DNA of 64,000 bases from Coccinella septempunctata (Eukaryota > Arthropoda > Insecta > Coleoptera > Coccinellidae): assembly GCF_907165205.1 (NCBI RefSeq), contig NC_058196.1:19138501-19202500 (forward strand), read 5' to 3'. Within the stretch, counting starts at the first letter, position 1. Each line of letters starts with the position of its first letter. This document shows, piece after piece, positions 11,689-24,300 of the stretch. The notes under the pieces are model-generated. The model was not told the DNA's origin, did not search any database, and was given only the letters and a program-made list of their open reading frames with translations. Position numbers and translations under genes: made by a program.

Positions 11689-11869
11689 AAGGCGGAAACA
11701 CATTATTAACACACGCGACGCGAGCTGACGCGTAAATTGTACGCGCGTGGCGTCGCGTCGGGTGTTCATAGTATGATTCTGGTCTATAGAAAACAATACA
11801 TTTGATTCGACTCAACACGCATCACGTTTCATCGGGTCGCGTCGCGTTTTAATAATGTGTTTCCACCTT
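11689..11869. repeat. CpG-rich MITE of about 180 bp
   Basis: The left AAGGCGGAAACACATTATTA pairs with the right TAATAATGTGTTTCCACCTT. Inside, the arms are dense in CGCGACGCGA-like words, far richer in CpG than the AT-rich surroundings. There is no coding capacity. About 370 bp upstream, at 11322, lies a lone TACAGGGTGAGTC end whose partner was not found. Confidence 0.8.
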
Positions 11870-12000
11870 AATTCCACTTTTTAATAAAATTGAAGTTCGT
11901 GTGATTTTCGAATGTCTGACTTTTGATTTTTTTCTGACTGTCGGAAAGAGGACTCTCCAAGGGAGGCTTTAGACTAGGTACGATACCTTTCCCTTTTCAA

Positions 12001-12090
12001 CTCCCATATTCTGCCGACATAGAGGCGGCGGAAGGCGTAGGCGACGTGGACGACCGCCTACTGCCTCGCGGTTTGCCTCGCTTCAAAGGT
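12001..12090. repeat. GC-rich hairpin
   Basis: GCGGCGGAAGGCGTAGGCG pairs with CGCCTACTGCCTCGCGG across a short loop. It is an isolated GC-rich patch in AT-rich DNA, probably the middle of a short inverted-repeat element whose ends I could not define. Confidence 0.4.
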
Positions 12091-12260
12091 TTATGCAATA
12101 AAAAGAGTGGACATGTCTAAATCGGAGTGTTTTGGTTCTATCCGGGAAATTTCTGCTATTCTCAATTCTCATATATTATGAGGCGGTAGCAATCTAAACA
12201 AGTTCATTAAAATATTCCTTTTCAACATATATGAGTACATTTTCTAACAGTTTCATATAG

Positions 12261-12281
12261 AACTAGACTAGACTAGACTAG
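12261..12281 (+). repeat. CTAGA pentanucleotide microsatellite
   Basis: About four uninterrupted CTAGA units. Confidence 0.7.
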
Positions 12282-12334
12282 AGTCGAAGAGTTGATTGAG
12301 AAGAGCCGATTTGATCTTCCAAAAGACTTATATA

Positions 12335-12476
12335 AAGCCCGTATGCAACAGCCGAGAATTCTCTAGAGAATTTATGCGCCGTGAATTCTTTGCCGTTACA
12401 TACGCACTTTCGGTAGAATTCACTGTTCAGTTGCATTTTCTAGAGAATTCTCGGCTGTTACATTACAAACGGGCTT
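12335..12476. repeat. MITE, AAGCCCGTNTGCAACAGCC family, copy 1
   Basis: The left AAGCCCGTATGCAACAGCCG and the right CGGCTGTTACATTACAAACGGGCTT are inverted repeats about 40 bp long that include GAGAATTCTCTAGA. The second copy, 26294-26487, is larger and lies nested in another element within an hnRNP intron. The frame at 12296-12505 is only the MITE read through. Confidence 0.85.
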
Positions 12477-12550
12477 CAGATATAAGACTATTTGAAACAA
12501 ACTGACTGATAAGGAATCAAGCTCCGCTTGAGCTTAACTAACGTCCACCA

Positions 12551-13326
12551 GCAGGTTTCATAAAACTTTGATTGGCTTATCAACGATTTGACATTCACTC
12601 AATTTTGAGAATGAATCCATGAAATTATTTCATGCTTGAATAGGGAGGGATATTCAAAAAGTGGTAATAATTGAGACTCATTAAACTGGCGTATATAGAT
12701 CATGATTCGATGCGAATATGATATTCTGAATGCTCATGACTTAAGAGTCTTGCACCACGTGTGGGTCCAATCGCACATAGTCGCGCGTTCATTTGAAACA
12801 GTTAATATTTATGTTGAAATTTTTGCTGTTCTCTGAACTAAGTAGGATATAGTATTCTAGCTGGACCATGATTCGATCATAAATGAGTTCAGTAAGGCAA
12901 AAAGTAGAAAATTTTATATTTAATTTTTTCATATTTTTCATGAAAACGTCCTCTTACGTCACCAGAGGGCCTCACAAAATGTATCTTGACGACATAAATT
13001 TATGGTCTTGCGCCTCCAATGTGACTAAATCTTGGTTAAAGTAAGTAAAATCGAGAAGATTTAGCAAAGGTGGTCCAACTCAGTTCAAAGCCCATCGGAA
13101 TGGTGATGACAGGGTGGTAGGCACAGAACGTCTATATCAACGATTCAAGTTCATCTTCAGGCCACCTGGTGGCGAAAATTTAAAACTCCAGAAGTAGGTT
13201 GAAAAAGTTGTTTAGCTTGGCTTTCAGATCGTCCATTTATAAAACAAACAGTAAACAGTTGGTTTGGAGAATTCAGTGATTTATATTGTTTTGGTTTATA
13301 TATTTTTATATTAATATGGATGATAA
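12551..13326. other. Intergenic; one repeat end, no gene
   Basis: The first 50 bases (GGTTTCATAAAACTTTGATT...CGATTTGACA) match one end of the 57737-57975 MITE, so 12551-12600 is a partial copy. Nothing coding is seen in the remainder. Confidence 0.4.
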
Positions 13327-13443
13327 ATTAGTCAAAATGTCGAAATCGAAAGTGTTTTGTGCGTTTATGGATGCAATAGTTGTGCCAAAAGGGACATGGT
13401 GTCCTTTCATTTTTTTCCCAAACATAATAATTTACATTATTGA
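13327..13443 (+). pseudogene. THAP-domain N-terminal fragment
   Basis: Read from 13351, the frame gives VLCVYGCNSCAKRDMVSFHF then FPK. This is the start of a THAP domain (C-x-Y-G-C, then F-H-x-F-P-K). An ATG-led frame at 13316 (MDDKLVKMSKSKVF) feeds towards it but is one base out of phase, so one base has been lost or two gained near the T run at 13353-13357. The second half of the domain (W and C-x2-H) is missing. It is either a broken gene or a THAP transposon fragment. Confidence 0.45.
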
Positions 13444-14225
13444 ATTGAATCGTATTGCTTTCGAATCATTATAGTCCGAGAGCTGGCAGCAAAAACAACT
13501 ACCTCATAAGTTACCAAAGGTTTGGTTTGGCACTTTGGTTCAACTTTATTACGAAAACTTGAAACCGCCCGTCTGCCGGGCGTGAGTGGTCGCCTTATGG
13601 GATAAAAAAAATTGAAAATATGAGAAAAAATCGATTGGAACTTTCTACTAGTTACCAAGATGAATGTGGCGTGTGGCGATACTGAAGTGACAAGTGACCC
13701 GAATACTCTCGATTCCATATTGCGCATCCTTTTCTTGAGCAAAGATTATAGACTAACTCTATAATCTTTGATTATAGATCTATAATCTTTGTTCTTGAGG
13801 AATTTAACGAGAAACGAAGTGGGAGGACCAACAAATTTATATAGGTATAAGACTATTTCAGGATGAGTTGATTAAAAGCACAACTGAGTTTCTCTGTAAA
13901 AGAGATTTTTGTTTTTATTATTTACATAATTCATTTGATATAACATTATGTACAAAATCTTACCTGTAAAAGAGAAACGACATTTAATGCTGATAATTAC
14001 AATATGTCATCAATCTCTTACGACAGGGAATAGAACGAGGTGATAAAAATCACAGAACAAAACTGACTCAAGTCATAACAATCAGAATAAAGGAATAAAT
14101 TTTCTTTACGTAGGTTTAAGGTTTAATCATAATAGAGAAAGTCTCTGGGTTTAACTTTACCATTTACTACGCCACTGCTTACCAACCCAGTTCTGCCAAT
14201 TAAGGTCTTCACAGCGGTCATCACA
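13444..14225. other. Intergenic, no gene recognised
   Basis: A repeated TCTATAATCTTTG motif occurs at about 13750-13790 and resembles 6503-6522. No supported coding region was found; the 13437-13742 frame has no recognisable content. Confidence 0.35.
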
Positions 14226-14860
14226 TTCAAAATTCAAAAAATTCAAAATCTTTATTTCCCACAAGTCAATAATTATTACATTGTGTCGGGAACGTCAAAA
14301 ACTCTTAAAATTGAAATATAAGTACAGAATATAAAAAATTATATTACTGTAGGTACAGGACAGTCAAAAAAATCCTGAACAGTATAAAAACATTTTTGTA
14401 ACAAAAATGCTTTGAAATTTCTCTTAAACATCTTAAGCGTTAAACTTGACCTAATATTCTCAGATAAATGATTGAAAATACGCGGTCCCATATAGTTAGG
14501 AGCATTTTGAGCAACCTTGTATTTTGCAACCTGGGTATGAATTAATCCTTTTCGTCGTGTATTCACGTTATGAATCTCTTCATTACGTTTGAAAGAGCCT
14601 GAGTTGCAATAAATATAACATGCAACTTCAAAAAGATATATAGACTGGCAAGCGTCAAAACATTGCCGGACCTGAAAGCCAGTCTGCAGGTTTCTCTCCT
14701 AGGGATGTTAAAAATGCACCTCAAAATTGCCTTCTGTGCAACAAATACATCTTTTGCTCTGGTTGAGATGCCCCACAAGCAGATTCCATATCTAAGACGA
14801 GATTCTATTTGTGCATAATAGATACTCACAAGCTGGCCAACATCTAGTAGACACACGTCA
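14226..14860 (-). mobile_element. CR1/Jockey-like LINE, 3' end of ORF2 (degraded)
   Basis: Two overlapping minus frames, 14563-14856 and 14339-14566, give the C-terminal part of a non-LTR reverse transcriptase. First comes VSIYYAQIESRLRYGICLWG (the thumb signature before the tail), then GPRIFNHLSENIRSSLTLK and a short basic end. A frameshift at 14563-14566 separates them. The 3' terminus near 14226-14260 has the short repeated motif TTTTGAAT/TTCAAAA after an AATAAA on the minus strand, typical of LINE tails. The 5' part is missing. Confidence 0.75.
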
Positions 14861-15039
14861 TCACATTAATCGACCTTCCGACAGGCGCTGAACTGAATTG
14901 CTTTTCCTTTCTATATCTTCTTGGATTGACATATGCTGGCTGTTAACTTATTCCTTAATCCCTTAATCCTAATTAGGGTAGGCTTATGCTGGCCGGTAAC
15001 CATGGGCGCCCGCTGAAATTTCTCTCAGGGGAGGCATAA

Positions 15040-16810
15040 TATCATCTACGGTTAGCTTTATTGAAAGAAAAATTTCTCTAACGGTGACGGTTAGTCAAGA
15101 CCGAACGGCTGCATCGAGCTCCATAAAATCTTCAGATTTCTCAGAATATGTATCACATTTCCATTTACGGTTAGATTTATTGAGAGAAAAATTACACATT
15201 TCCATCTACGGTTAGTTTTATTGAGAGAAAAATTACTCTAAAGGTGACTATCGAAAAATTTCCAAAAAGATGGAATCAATTAAACGATCGTCAAGACCGA
15301 ACGGCTGCATCGAGCTCCATAAAATCTTCAGATTTTTAACTAGAGGAGTTGCTCTTTCAGAATATGTATCACATTTCCATTTACGGTTAGTTTTATCGCA
15401 AGAAAAATTACTCTAACGGTGACTATCGAAAAATGTCCAAAAAGATGGAATAAATTAAATGATCGTCCCAAGACCGTTGAATGTGAAAAAATGTCAGCAT
15501 ATCACTTTCACAAGAAACCTAAATATTATCAAATCTTCTTTTTTTCTTGACGGGCTCGAGTTGGAAAGAGTAGATATTGTTAAAGATCTCGGGGTTTTAT
15601 TGGATAAAAAATCTCATCATATAGATGCGGTGGTTAGAAAGAGTTTCGGGATGCTCGGTTTTGTTTTAAGAATCACCAAAAATTTCAAGAACGCCCTCAC
15701 ATTAAAAACACTGTATATTTCTCTCGTAAGAAGCAGCTTGGAGTATGCTACCCAAATCTGGAATCCTCACTACCATAAGTATATTAACAGAATAGAACGT
15801 GTTCAAAAAAAGTTCTTCAAAAGCTTAAATTATAGATTTAATCCGAACAATTCACCTAGAGATTATGGAAGCTCCTTAATTGAACACAAATTTTTGAGTC
15901 TGGAAGGAAGGAGGGCGCTGCTTGATGCTATGTTCTTGTACAAGATATTAAATAATTTTTTCAGTTATCCGTTAGCGTATTCACTTACTATAAATGTACC
16001 ACAGTATCCTGGTCGTAACAGAGGTTTGTTTTGGATCCCTAAATCTAGAACTAATCTTTATTATCATTCGATTTTCCCTAGAATAATGCGGTTTTACAAC
16101 TGGCATATTAATGATCTTGACCTTTTCAATCTTAGTTTGGGAACATTCAAAAAAAGGCTGTCGACATATCTGTTCAGAAATTACATGTCTTGATTCCGAA
16201 AATGATTGATTTTGGCTCTTCTTATTTTTGTTTGATGTGCAGTTTTTTTTTTTTCTAAATTGTCTGTTCGTAGTTGGCTCGATGCTTTGTATAAATTTTT
16301 TTTTAACGTTTTTTATCATAGAGTGTGAAATTATTTCATAAATTGTAATCATTGTGAAACTCTGTTATTGGATTTTCTGTTGAGGTTCCTGTTGTAGAAA
16401 TAAATAAATAAATAAATAAAGACCGAACGGCTGCATCGAGATCCATAAAATCTTCAGATTTTTAACTAGAGGAGTTGCTCTTTCAGAATATGTGTAACAT
16501 TTCCATCTACGTTTAGTTTTATTGAGAGAAAAATTACTCTAAAGGTGACTATCGAAAAATTTCCAAAAAGATGGATCCATTAAATGATCGTCAAGACTGA
16601 ACGTCTGCAACGAGCTCCATAAAATCTTCAGATTTTTAAGTGGAGGAGTTGCCCTTTCAGAGTATGAATCACATTTCCATCTACGGTTAGATTTATTGAC
16701 AGAAAAATTACTCTAACTGTGACTATCGAAAAATTTCCAAAAAGATGGAATCAATGAAATGATCGTCAAGACCGAAATGCTGCAACGAGCTCCATGAAAT
16801 CTTCAATGTT
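15040..16810 (+). repeat. Tandem array of about 175-bp units, interrupted by a LINE
   Basis: The unit contains GACCGAACGGCTGCATCGAG, CTCCATAAAATCTTCAGAT, ATTTCCATCTACGGTTAG and TGACTATCGAAAAATTTCC. The landmark GACCGAACGG starts at 15099, 15295, 15472, 16421, 16595 (as GACTGAACGT) and 16770, giving spacings of 196, 177, the LINE, 174 and 175. The first unit is longer because a block of about 38 bp around ACGGTTAG is duplicated. Confidence 0.85.
15470..16425 (+). mobile_element. 5'-truncated Jockey/CR1-like LINE inserted in the tandem array
   Basis: The plus-strand frame 15459-16193 runs 244 codons and carries the end of a non-LTR reverse transcriptase: VDIVKDLGVLLDKK (primer-grip and thumb region), LYISLVRSSLEYATQIWNPH and IERVQKKFFK, ending LSTYLFRNYMS. 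The endonuclease and palm are missing through 5' truncation. The 3' end is (AAAT)n at about 16398-16420. AAGACCG stands at both junctions (15470-15476 and 16419-16425), a plausible 7-bp target duplication. The frame is intact, so the insertion is fairly recent. Confidence 0.8.
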
Positions 16811-17485
16811 ATACATATGGCCGACCTTAGATGTGAAAGATTCAATATCTAGTAATTTTGAATTCTTGGGAAAAATATTGAACAAGGAAAAAAGCATTTC
16901 ATGTTCTTTCGAGAATCACGTTTCAAGGGCTGAAATCAGATGACCTAAATATTGGATGAATATAGATTTTTTGAAGTAATCTTCAGCTGAAGATGCTTCA
17001 AATTAGATTTGTACATTTGTCTACCGCTCTATATCGAGACTCTGAGCAATAGATGATGCTTTGGAAAAAATTTCTGTGAAGCATGCATCATCGAAACGAT
17101 GTTTTCCACATATATCTATATGTAATTAAATTTATGTGACGTTGAACATCTACAAAATTGATAAAAACACCTTATGTATTTGGTATTGGTTCTAATATAT
17201 TTGAATATTTACTTGCTACCGTTAAACAAACCACAAACGTGAAATAGTTTATTGCAGCCCATAACTGAGCAGCTCTTTTTGTTGTTGAAGAATTTCTTTT
17301 TGAATATAGTTTCAAAGTTTTCAGCGAAAACTCGCAAAGATTTATATCTAGCTGACCAATGAGTTTCACAAAACAAAGGATAATATTGAAGGTGTTGTGC
17401 TGAAAAACAATAAGGCGATCAGAATATCAGGAGGGGGGGGGATGACCCTCCCTGCGGGCGCCCATGCCAGTAACTCATTCCCTAA

Positions 17486-17649
17486 TCCCTAATCCCTTAA
17501 AAGGTTTTTGGCCATAAAAATTTTAGATTTTAAGTATAGTATATGCTGGTCCGTAACTCGCGTGAGGAAGTTAAAAAACAGTATAAACTAGCCTTAAAAT
17601 CTAGATTTTTTATTTTTGGACTTGCCAAAAACCGTTTTAGGGATTAGGG
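17486..17649. repeat. Inverted repeat of about 165 bp
   Basis: CCCTTAAAAGGTTTTTGGCC...TTTTAGATTTTAAG at the left pairs with CTTAAAATCTAGATTTTTTA...CCAAAAACCG...GGGATTAGGG at the right. It abuts the composite element that ends near 17475. Confidence 0.65.
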
Positions 17650-18318
17650 TTAGCAGAGACCCTTTCTTTATATTAATAATTTACCGGCCAACTTAAACAA
17701 AACCTTAGTTTTGCAGTTGTTTTGGATGTAAAATTGCAAACACGCAAGAATTCGCCTTCGTATATAAAACTTACCAGCATTAACTAGCCTTCAAATCTAA
17801 AATTTTTTCGAATGATCAGAAAAAAATTGACGGAAAAGTGCTTAAATAGAGTTAGTCCATCATAAACTTATGTCCTAATCCCTATGCTTTAACGTATGAT
17901 AAACTTGAAATATTCTGGTTTTTTGGTTTAAAACATATAATTTCATGTTCAAGGTCAGCTTTAACAAGCCGAGATCAGCATAGTTTCGACTGAAAAGAAA
18001 CCGTTGAAGTTTGAAGGGATTTCGCTCAGCTACTATTCCAATGCGGCCCGTAACACCACAGAACACTAATATAAGGTGGGTAACACGAGCAATATCGGAA
18101 CTCGCCCCCAGGGGCCTCAGGCTACTGTGCTTATAGACTATAGAATATAATTAAATACATCATATTCTATGATAGTAGGCGTACGCCATTTCAAATAAAC
18201 CATCAGGTCATTGTCATTGATAAAATAGCCGCTTCCATATTGATCAGGAATCTAGTGGCGTTGCTTAAAACTTCACGGGTTTTTTCTCAAATATTTACCA
18301 CGTTCGTTTTCCCTTTAA

Positions 18319-21300
18319 ATGAAAATGAAAAGAGAGCAAGGAGAAGACGTGAGTATTCCCATCAACATGATCATATAATTTTCCTATGGGTCAGGTAGAT
18401 TTTCTTCGAATGTTTATTGCTCATCGACATTTTGATGTTAAATATATAAAGTGACATATTATAATTCGTATAAGATAAAAGTTCTCAACATTTTAATATA
18501 TTTGCCGATTTTGATATTCCTGTGTTTCTTTCAGTACATAATCCGTAAGAATCTCGTTCCGGTTTAGCTATTTCTTATTTGTTCACACCATGTGTTAGAT
18601 TTATTCAAATACTTCTTATTTTTCTAGGATGGAAAAGAACCTGAACAATTCAGAAAACTATTTATAGGAGGGTTAGACTATCGTACCACTGACGACTCTC
18701 TTAAAAAACATTTTGAACAATGGGGCGACATTGTAGACGTTGTAGTGATGAAAGATCCCACCACTAAAAGATCTAGAGGTTTTGGATTTATCACATATTC
18801 TAGGGCACATATGGTTGATGATGCTCAGAATGCCCGTCCACATAGAGTAGATGGACGAGTTGTTGAACCAAAAAGGGCTGTACCAAGACAAGGTAAATGC
18901 AATTGATTATTAGGTACTCCCAATGATAGGTTCTTCTCTACAATATCAATTCCAGTGAAGTTCAAAGACTTCCCTCGAGTCCTTTATGGGATTATTATTC
19001 TCTGACAGTGATTATAATTTAGTATTTAATGAATACCTTTGGCTCTTTCTCCATTAAATATCATGTATCTGAGTAGAGGTTCATTAAAACCATTATGAAA
19101 AGTTTTCTGGCATATCCCAAGTATCTTGACATCTTTTCATGGCTCCCAAAAAATGTTTGCTCAAAATATTCATGTTCAGTCGACTATTCTCTTAAAGTTC
19201 TGAATGATGATGTTTTCTCTAATAGCAAATTCCATTGGAAGTAATAGTTCTGCACTTAATCATAGAACTTGAAACACATACTAGGATATGAAATTATTGC
19301 TGTTTTTTCATAAAATACACTCAAGGTGCAAAGGTTTTAACTGATGGAATTTTCTGTAATAGCGAATTCCATTGGTTAAATTAGCTTCAGATCTTTTGAA
19401 ATGATTGTAGTAACATCAAAACGTTCAACAGTTCTGTCAATTGAATCAGTTAATAGAGTACTCTAACGATTTGTCAAATTCAGCATACCGTTCATTACCG
19501 TGGGGCACACAAAGCTTTTTATTATCAGTGTAAAGAGGCATTTCTAGGAAAGTTATAGTCTAATCACTCTAACCTAACGTAGGAAAGAAAATTTTTTCCA
19601 AAAACATGCACAAAACACAATACTCGACCAAAACAGCATGCGAATTAATGGAGGGAAAAGCTTGTGTGCCCCACGACAGCGAACACTCAGCTGATTTTGA
19701 CAAATCGTTAAGAGTTCCCTATACCGTATGTGAGGTTGAGACATAGAAACATGGACTGAGCAATACTAGCATGAAATTTTCTCTTTTATAGAAGGAGAGA
19801 AATGATCATCAGACCAATACCTGTCTCTTTTCTGTTGAGGTGCGGCCCAATCAAATTCAGGTTGGTATTGAGAATAAAGATTATCTACAGACCTATTATT
19901 ATATGTGAATCTATGCACCGACTGGAGATAAATTGTTGGTGTCCTTTCAATGGAACAAATTAGAAATATCAATTTTGAATGCTAATTAATATGCTCTGAA
20001 TTAGAATATTTCATCTTTTCAAATATATTTTTAGGTTATATTTATATAATCCACTTCTGTAGTTCCATCCACAGAACTGAAATGTATAAATATAGTCTAT
20101 TCAAGAATGATCGACATCCCAGGATCCCAGTAGAGCAGTAGGCCTTGAAAGTCCAGACGCACGAAAGATCTTTAATAATTTCTGCAGTTTTAATCACAGA
20201 ACTGGAATATGTAAATATAACCTAGAATTAGAAAAGAAGATATATTTTCATTCAGAGAATATTAATCAGCATCCAAAATTGAAACAATTATGTTTACAAT
20301 TTGTATGATTGAATTGGGAACATAAACAGCAGTACAAAATTAAAATTATCGTCGGTAAGTGCATAGATTCACATGTAGTAGGTCTATAGATCACTGTTTA
20401 TTTACAATACCAACCTGAATTCAGCAACACAAAATCTTAACTTATAAACATCTTGAATTTGATTTTCCATAGCCACCCGAGATGTCAATCATTCTTGAAC
20501 GGACTTTATAATCTAGAAACGTATTTGAAAAGAAGAAATATTCAGAGAATATTATTCAGGATTCAAAGTTAATGTGTTCAGTGACATGACGGTCCACTCA
20601 AACGCAAGAGAGTAACAAAAACAAACTGTCAGAACTGACAGAAGAATAACGGCCATCAAATTTTTAAAGGCACACCATAACCTAATATCAATCAATGACG
20701 TAAACTAACCATGTGCACTAGCTTCCGACTCGGAGTCTTTAGTGCATACTCTATGTTAACGCTCGCTGTCAAAAAACAACAGAGTAAACTCGGGTTTGCA
20801 AATAAAACGCAACCGTTCACCAATGTGCACTCTGTGCTGCAAAACGATCAAGGTGACAATTAGGTTTCCAATTTGTACGATTAGGTTGAGAACATAAAGA
20901 GTAGTACAAAATTCTAATTATAGTCGGTCAGTGCATAGATTCACATACCTATAAGCTATAGATCGCTGCTTATTCACAATACCAACCTTGATTCCGCAAC
21001 TTAAAATCTCAATGGAAAAGAAATCTTTATGTCTGCTCCAAATTTTATTTCTTTTTTCTTTCGCTACATATTTTTCGACCCTCACAAAAATAGGGTCATC
21101 TTCAGGCATATGTTGAAAATTTTTAAATCAAAATTATTCGTCAAGAAAGGTCGAATATAAATATATCAGCTAGAAGAAAACGGATGACACATTCCCTAGC
21201 TCTTTTTTTTTGGCTAATCCAAGTCTGAAAACAGAACCGGCCTATCATTTTTAGATTTTGACAGAGTCTCTGATTTTGACGATTTCGAAAAGTTCCCATA

Positions 21301-24300
21301 ATTTCTTTTCTTTGAAGTTACAGATCTGAAAATTGAACCTTCGTAGGCATTTTTATTCGTAGAATCTACTGACAAAAGATTTTTTTCAATTTAAAAATAA
21401 CAAATTCATCGGAAGTTTGTATTCAAGAAAACGAAAGTTCGCCTAATAATTCGAAATGAAAAAATACTTTGAGCTCGTCAGTGAATTCTACGTAGAAAAG
21501 TGTCTGTAGAAGGTTCAAGTTTCAGATTTGTATGTTCAAAGACAAAAAAGTTATGAAAACTTCGAAATCGTCAAAATCTCATTTTTTGCTAATAACTCAA
21601 AAACGAACAATCGTAGGAGGTCACGGTTTTCACCTGTCTTTGTTTCTCTGAAAAAGAGCTGGGAAATGTGTCATCTGTTTTCTTCTAACTCCTATAGTTC
21701 ACGAGATCCTTTCAGCAGACGACGAATTTTGCCCTCCCTTTACAGGTGAGATCTGGCATCAATCAACGAAAAAACCTACAGTTATTTATGATCTACATGG
21801 ATTTCTGCATATCTCCATTGTTACAATTTGTCAGATATCCAAGTAGACAACAGATCACCCTTTCCTAATTACTTTTCATTGGCAGGTGATTTAGCCGTTT
21901 TTTTGCTATTGAAATGATGTCAAAGTGATGCAGAAACTAAATAATTTTGATAGTTTTGAAACAGAATTGACGACACTACAAGTAACAAAATTGTGTTGAG
22001 CATCAATCAACGAATGATTCATGTATTTCTGTATATATCAATTGTTACAGTTTGTCAGATATCCAAGTTGACAGCCACCCCCACTTCATTTCGAAGATTA
22101 TAATCAAAGTAATTATTTTAATTTAATTCAGATATTGGACGTCCAGAAGCTGGAGCAACCGTGAAAAAACTTTTTGTTGGTGGTTTAAAGGATGATGTGG
22201 AAGATGAGGACTTGAGAGAACATTTCAAAGTATTTGGTACCATTTTGTCTGTGACAGTAGTAACTGACAAAGACACCGGAAAGAAAAGAGGATTTGGATT
22301 TATTGAATTTGAAGATTATGATTCTGTGGATAAAATTTGTTGTAAGTTAATTTGTGTTTTCAATTATTGATACTTTAATAGTTTGCTTCTCAATATGAAT
22401 TTTTTCATATTTATAGGAATTTTAATTTCTTACAATAAGAACTTTGTAGATGAAATTTATTAAGCATGGCTGAATGGATTTATTAAGAAGGTTTGTGATT
22501 ATCGGTTTTCCTATATTTTTCAGTACAGCGGCACCACACGATAAAGGGTAAACACATAGATGTGAAAAAAGCCCTCAGTAAGGCTGAAATGGATCGAGCT
22601 ACTTCTGGCGGACCAAGCGGCGGCGGCGGTGGTGGTCCCAGAGGTGGAAGAGGTGGTCCCAGAGGAGGTCAAGGTGGTAGTGGAAACTGGAATCGTGGTC
22701 CAGCAGGAGATTGGTCAGGTAGTAGACCACAATCGCAAGGTAGGAGCTATTTTCAGTTGCTTTTTCATTTTCCGCTTATTTTATCGAAAATTTTGTGCCA
22801 TTAAATATAGATTGTGATAAATGAAAAAAATCCCCCCTTCTGCTTAATTACTCCAGTATTAGGGCTAACAAAGGCTCTATTATTAAATTATTTTTGTTGC
22901 AATTCTCTTATTAGCTGTGCTAGCTCACTTAGCAGGCCTAATCTTTTACTTTCCTTTACTTCACCACCACACAAATTATGAAGCTCAAAGAAAGTTCAAT
23001 CGCCTTAAAGTTTTATTTTTGCTCCTTTCAGGGGGCTACAACGGTGGGGCATGGACCAGCAGTCCCTGGGACAACCAACAACAGAGCAATTGGGGAGGCC
23101 CTAATGCACCTGCTGGTGGTGGCTACAATACTGGTCCCAGTGACTGGAACCAGGGTGGTGGATTTGGAAACTACCAACAAGGTTACGGTGGAGGCGCCGT
23201 TAGAAACAATTACCATCAGAACCGATCTGCACCATATGGTGAGTGTCAAGGCAACACTTATGAACACGCCAAGACTAACTAAACTGTCAGATTAAACTAA
23301 CCTAACCAACCTTTCCGATAGTAAGTGAACAAATATGACGAGTTAGGCGTTTCACAGCTGTCATGAAGCCGCGGTAATTCGGGTGGAGCAAAAGGGGAAG
23401 GGAGCGCTTTGAAGTGTCATAAGTAGTCATTGGGCACTAATTTAAAATATTTGATTATCTCACCACGATAGCGTGCTTTCAAAACATTCGTTAAGTTCGC
23501 TATGGAATTTTGAAGGTTAATTGATTGTGATCGTGTAACGCTCAACTACATACAGGTAGTCCGGATTTAACGCTGATATATTTCAGGGGGTCATTCTATA
23601 GGTTAAAATATGAAGAAATCCTCATATCCACTTCAGTCCTAAAATGCGCTAGAGCCTCTTCAACAAGTCCAAAATCCAGTAAATTTGCGAAAGCTTTGTG
23701 AAAGTTTGGCGGATTCGAATGAAATACTTATACAGGGTGAGTCTTTGATTCCTACATATTTTAATATCTTTTCCGAATCGGCTCGGTTTAAACAATATAG
23801 CTGAAAGAACCATAAAAAAATGTTTTTCAGTTTTATCTCACAAACACTTTTATCAAATGAAATGAATTTCGAAATATAGTTTTTCATTTATTTGATGAAT
23901 CTTTTTCGAACACAAGATATAACCCACGTCTTCCAATTTTCTCATTATGACCATTAGGTACCATAAAAATAATTATTTAAAGATCCCAACTCTTGAAACT
24001 TAGTTCGACGTTATCGAATGAATATTTATTTGAATGTTTTGTAAAATGAAAGTAATCTTCATATTATCTAGTATGATGCGCCGTTTTCGAGTAATTTGAT
24101 GTGCAAAAATTAAAAATATCTATGACAATCGAAAAATTGGGTGCTTTGGCCGAATGCAACTCTTTTTAAAAGATCCATAGACGTGTAGTGTCAAAGATTC
24201 AGCTAGTTATCCTGAAGGGAATTTTGTTTCTCTAGGGATGGCAAAGCTCATAATGAAAATTTAAAATGGCTATATCTGTTTGTCAGGGCAAATATTACAA

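Larger units (their letters stand above)
14997..17475. mobile_element. Composite element with inverted ends and an internal tandem array
   Basis: GTAACCATGGGCGCCCGC at the left matches, inverted, GCGGGCGCCCATGCCAGTAAC near 17454-17474. Between them lies a tandem array of units of about 175 bp (15040-16810) and then about 600 bp of unique sequence. The CCCTAATCCC-type flank is also present on both sides. This may be a non-autonomous transposon with internal repeats; no transposase was seen. Confidence 0.5.

Noticed and set aside
13437..13742. 101-codon minus frame
   Set aside because: No recognisable domain and no splice context; overlaps the 3' flank of the THAP fragment.
22917..23295. Two overlapping plus frames as separate proteins
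   Set aside because: One is the hnRNP Gly-rich exon (23032-23238) extended into introns and the other is its shifted shadow.
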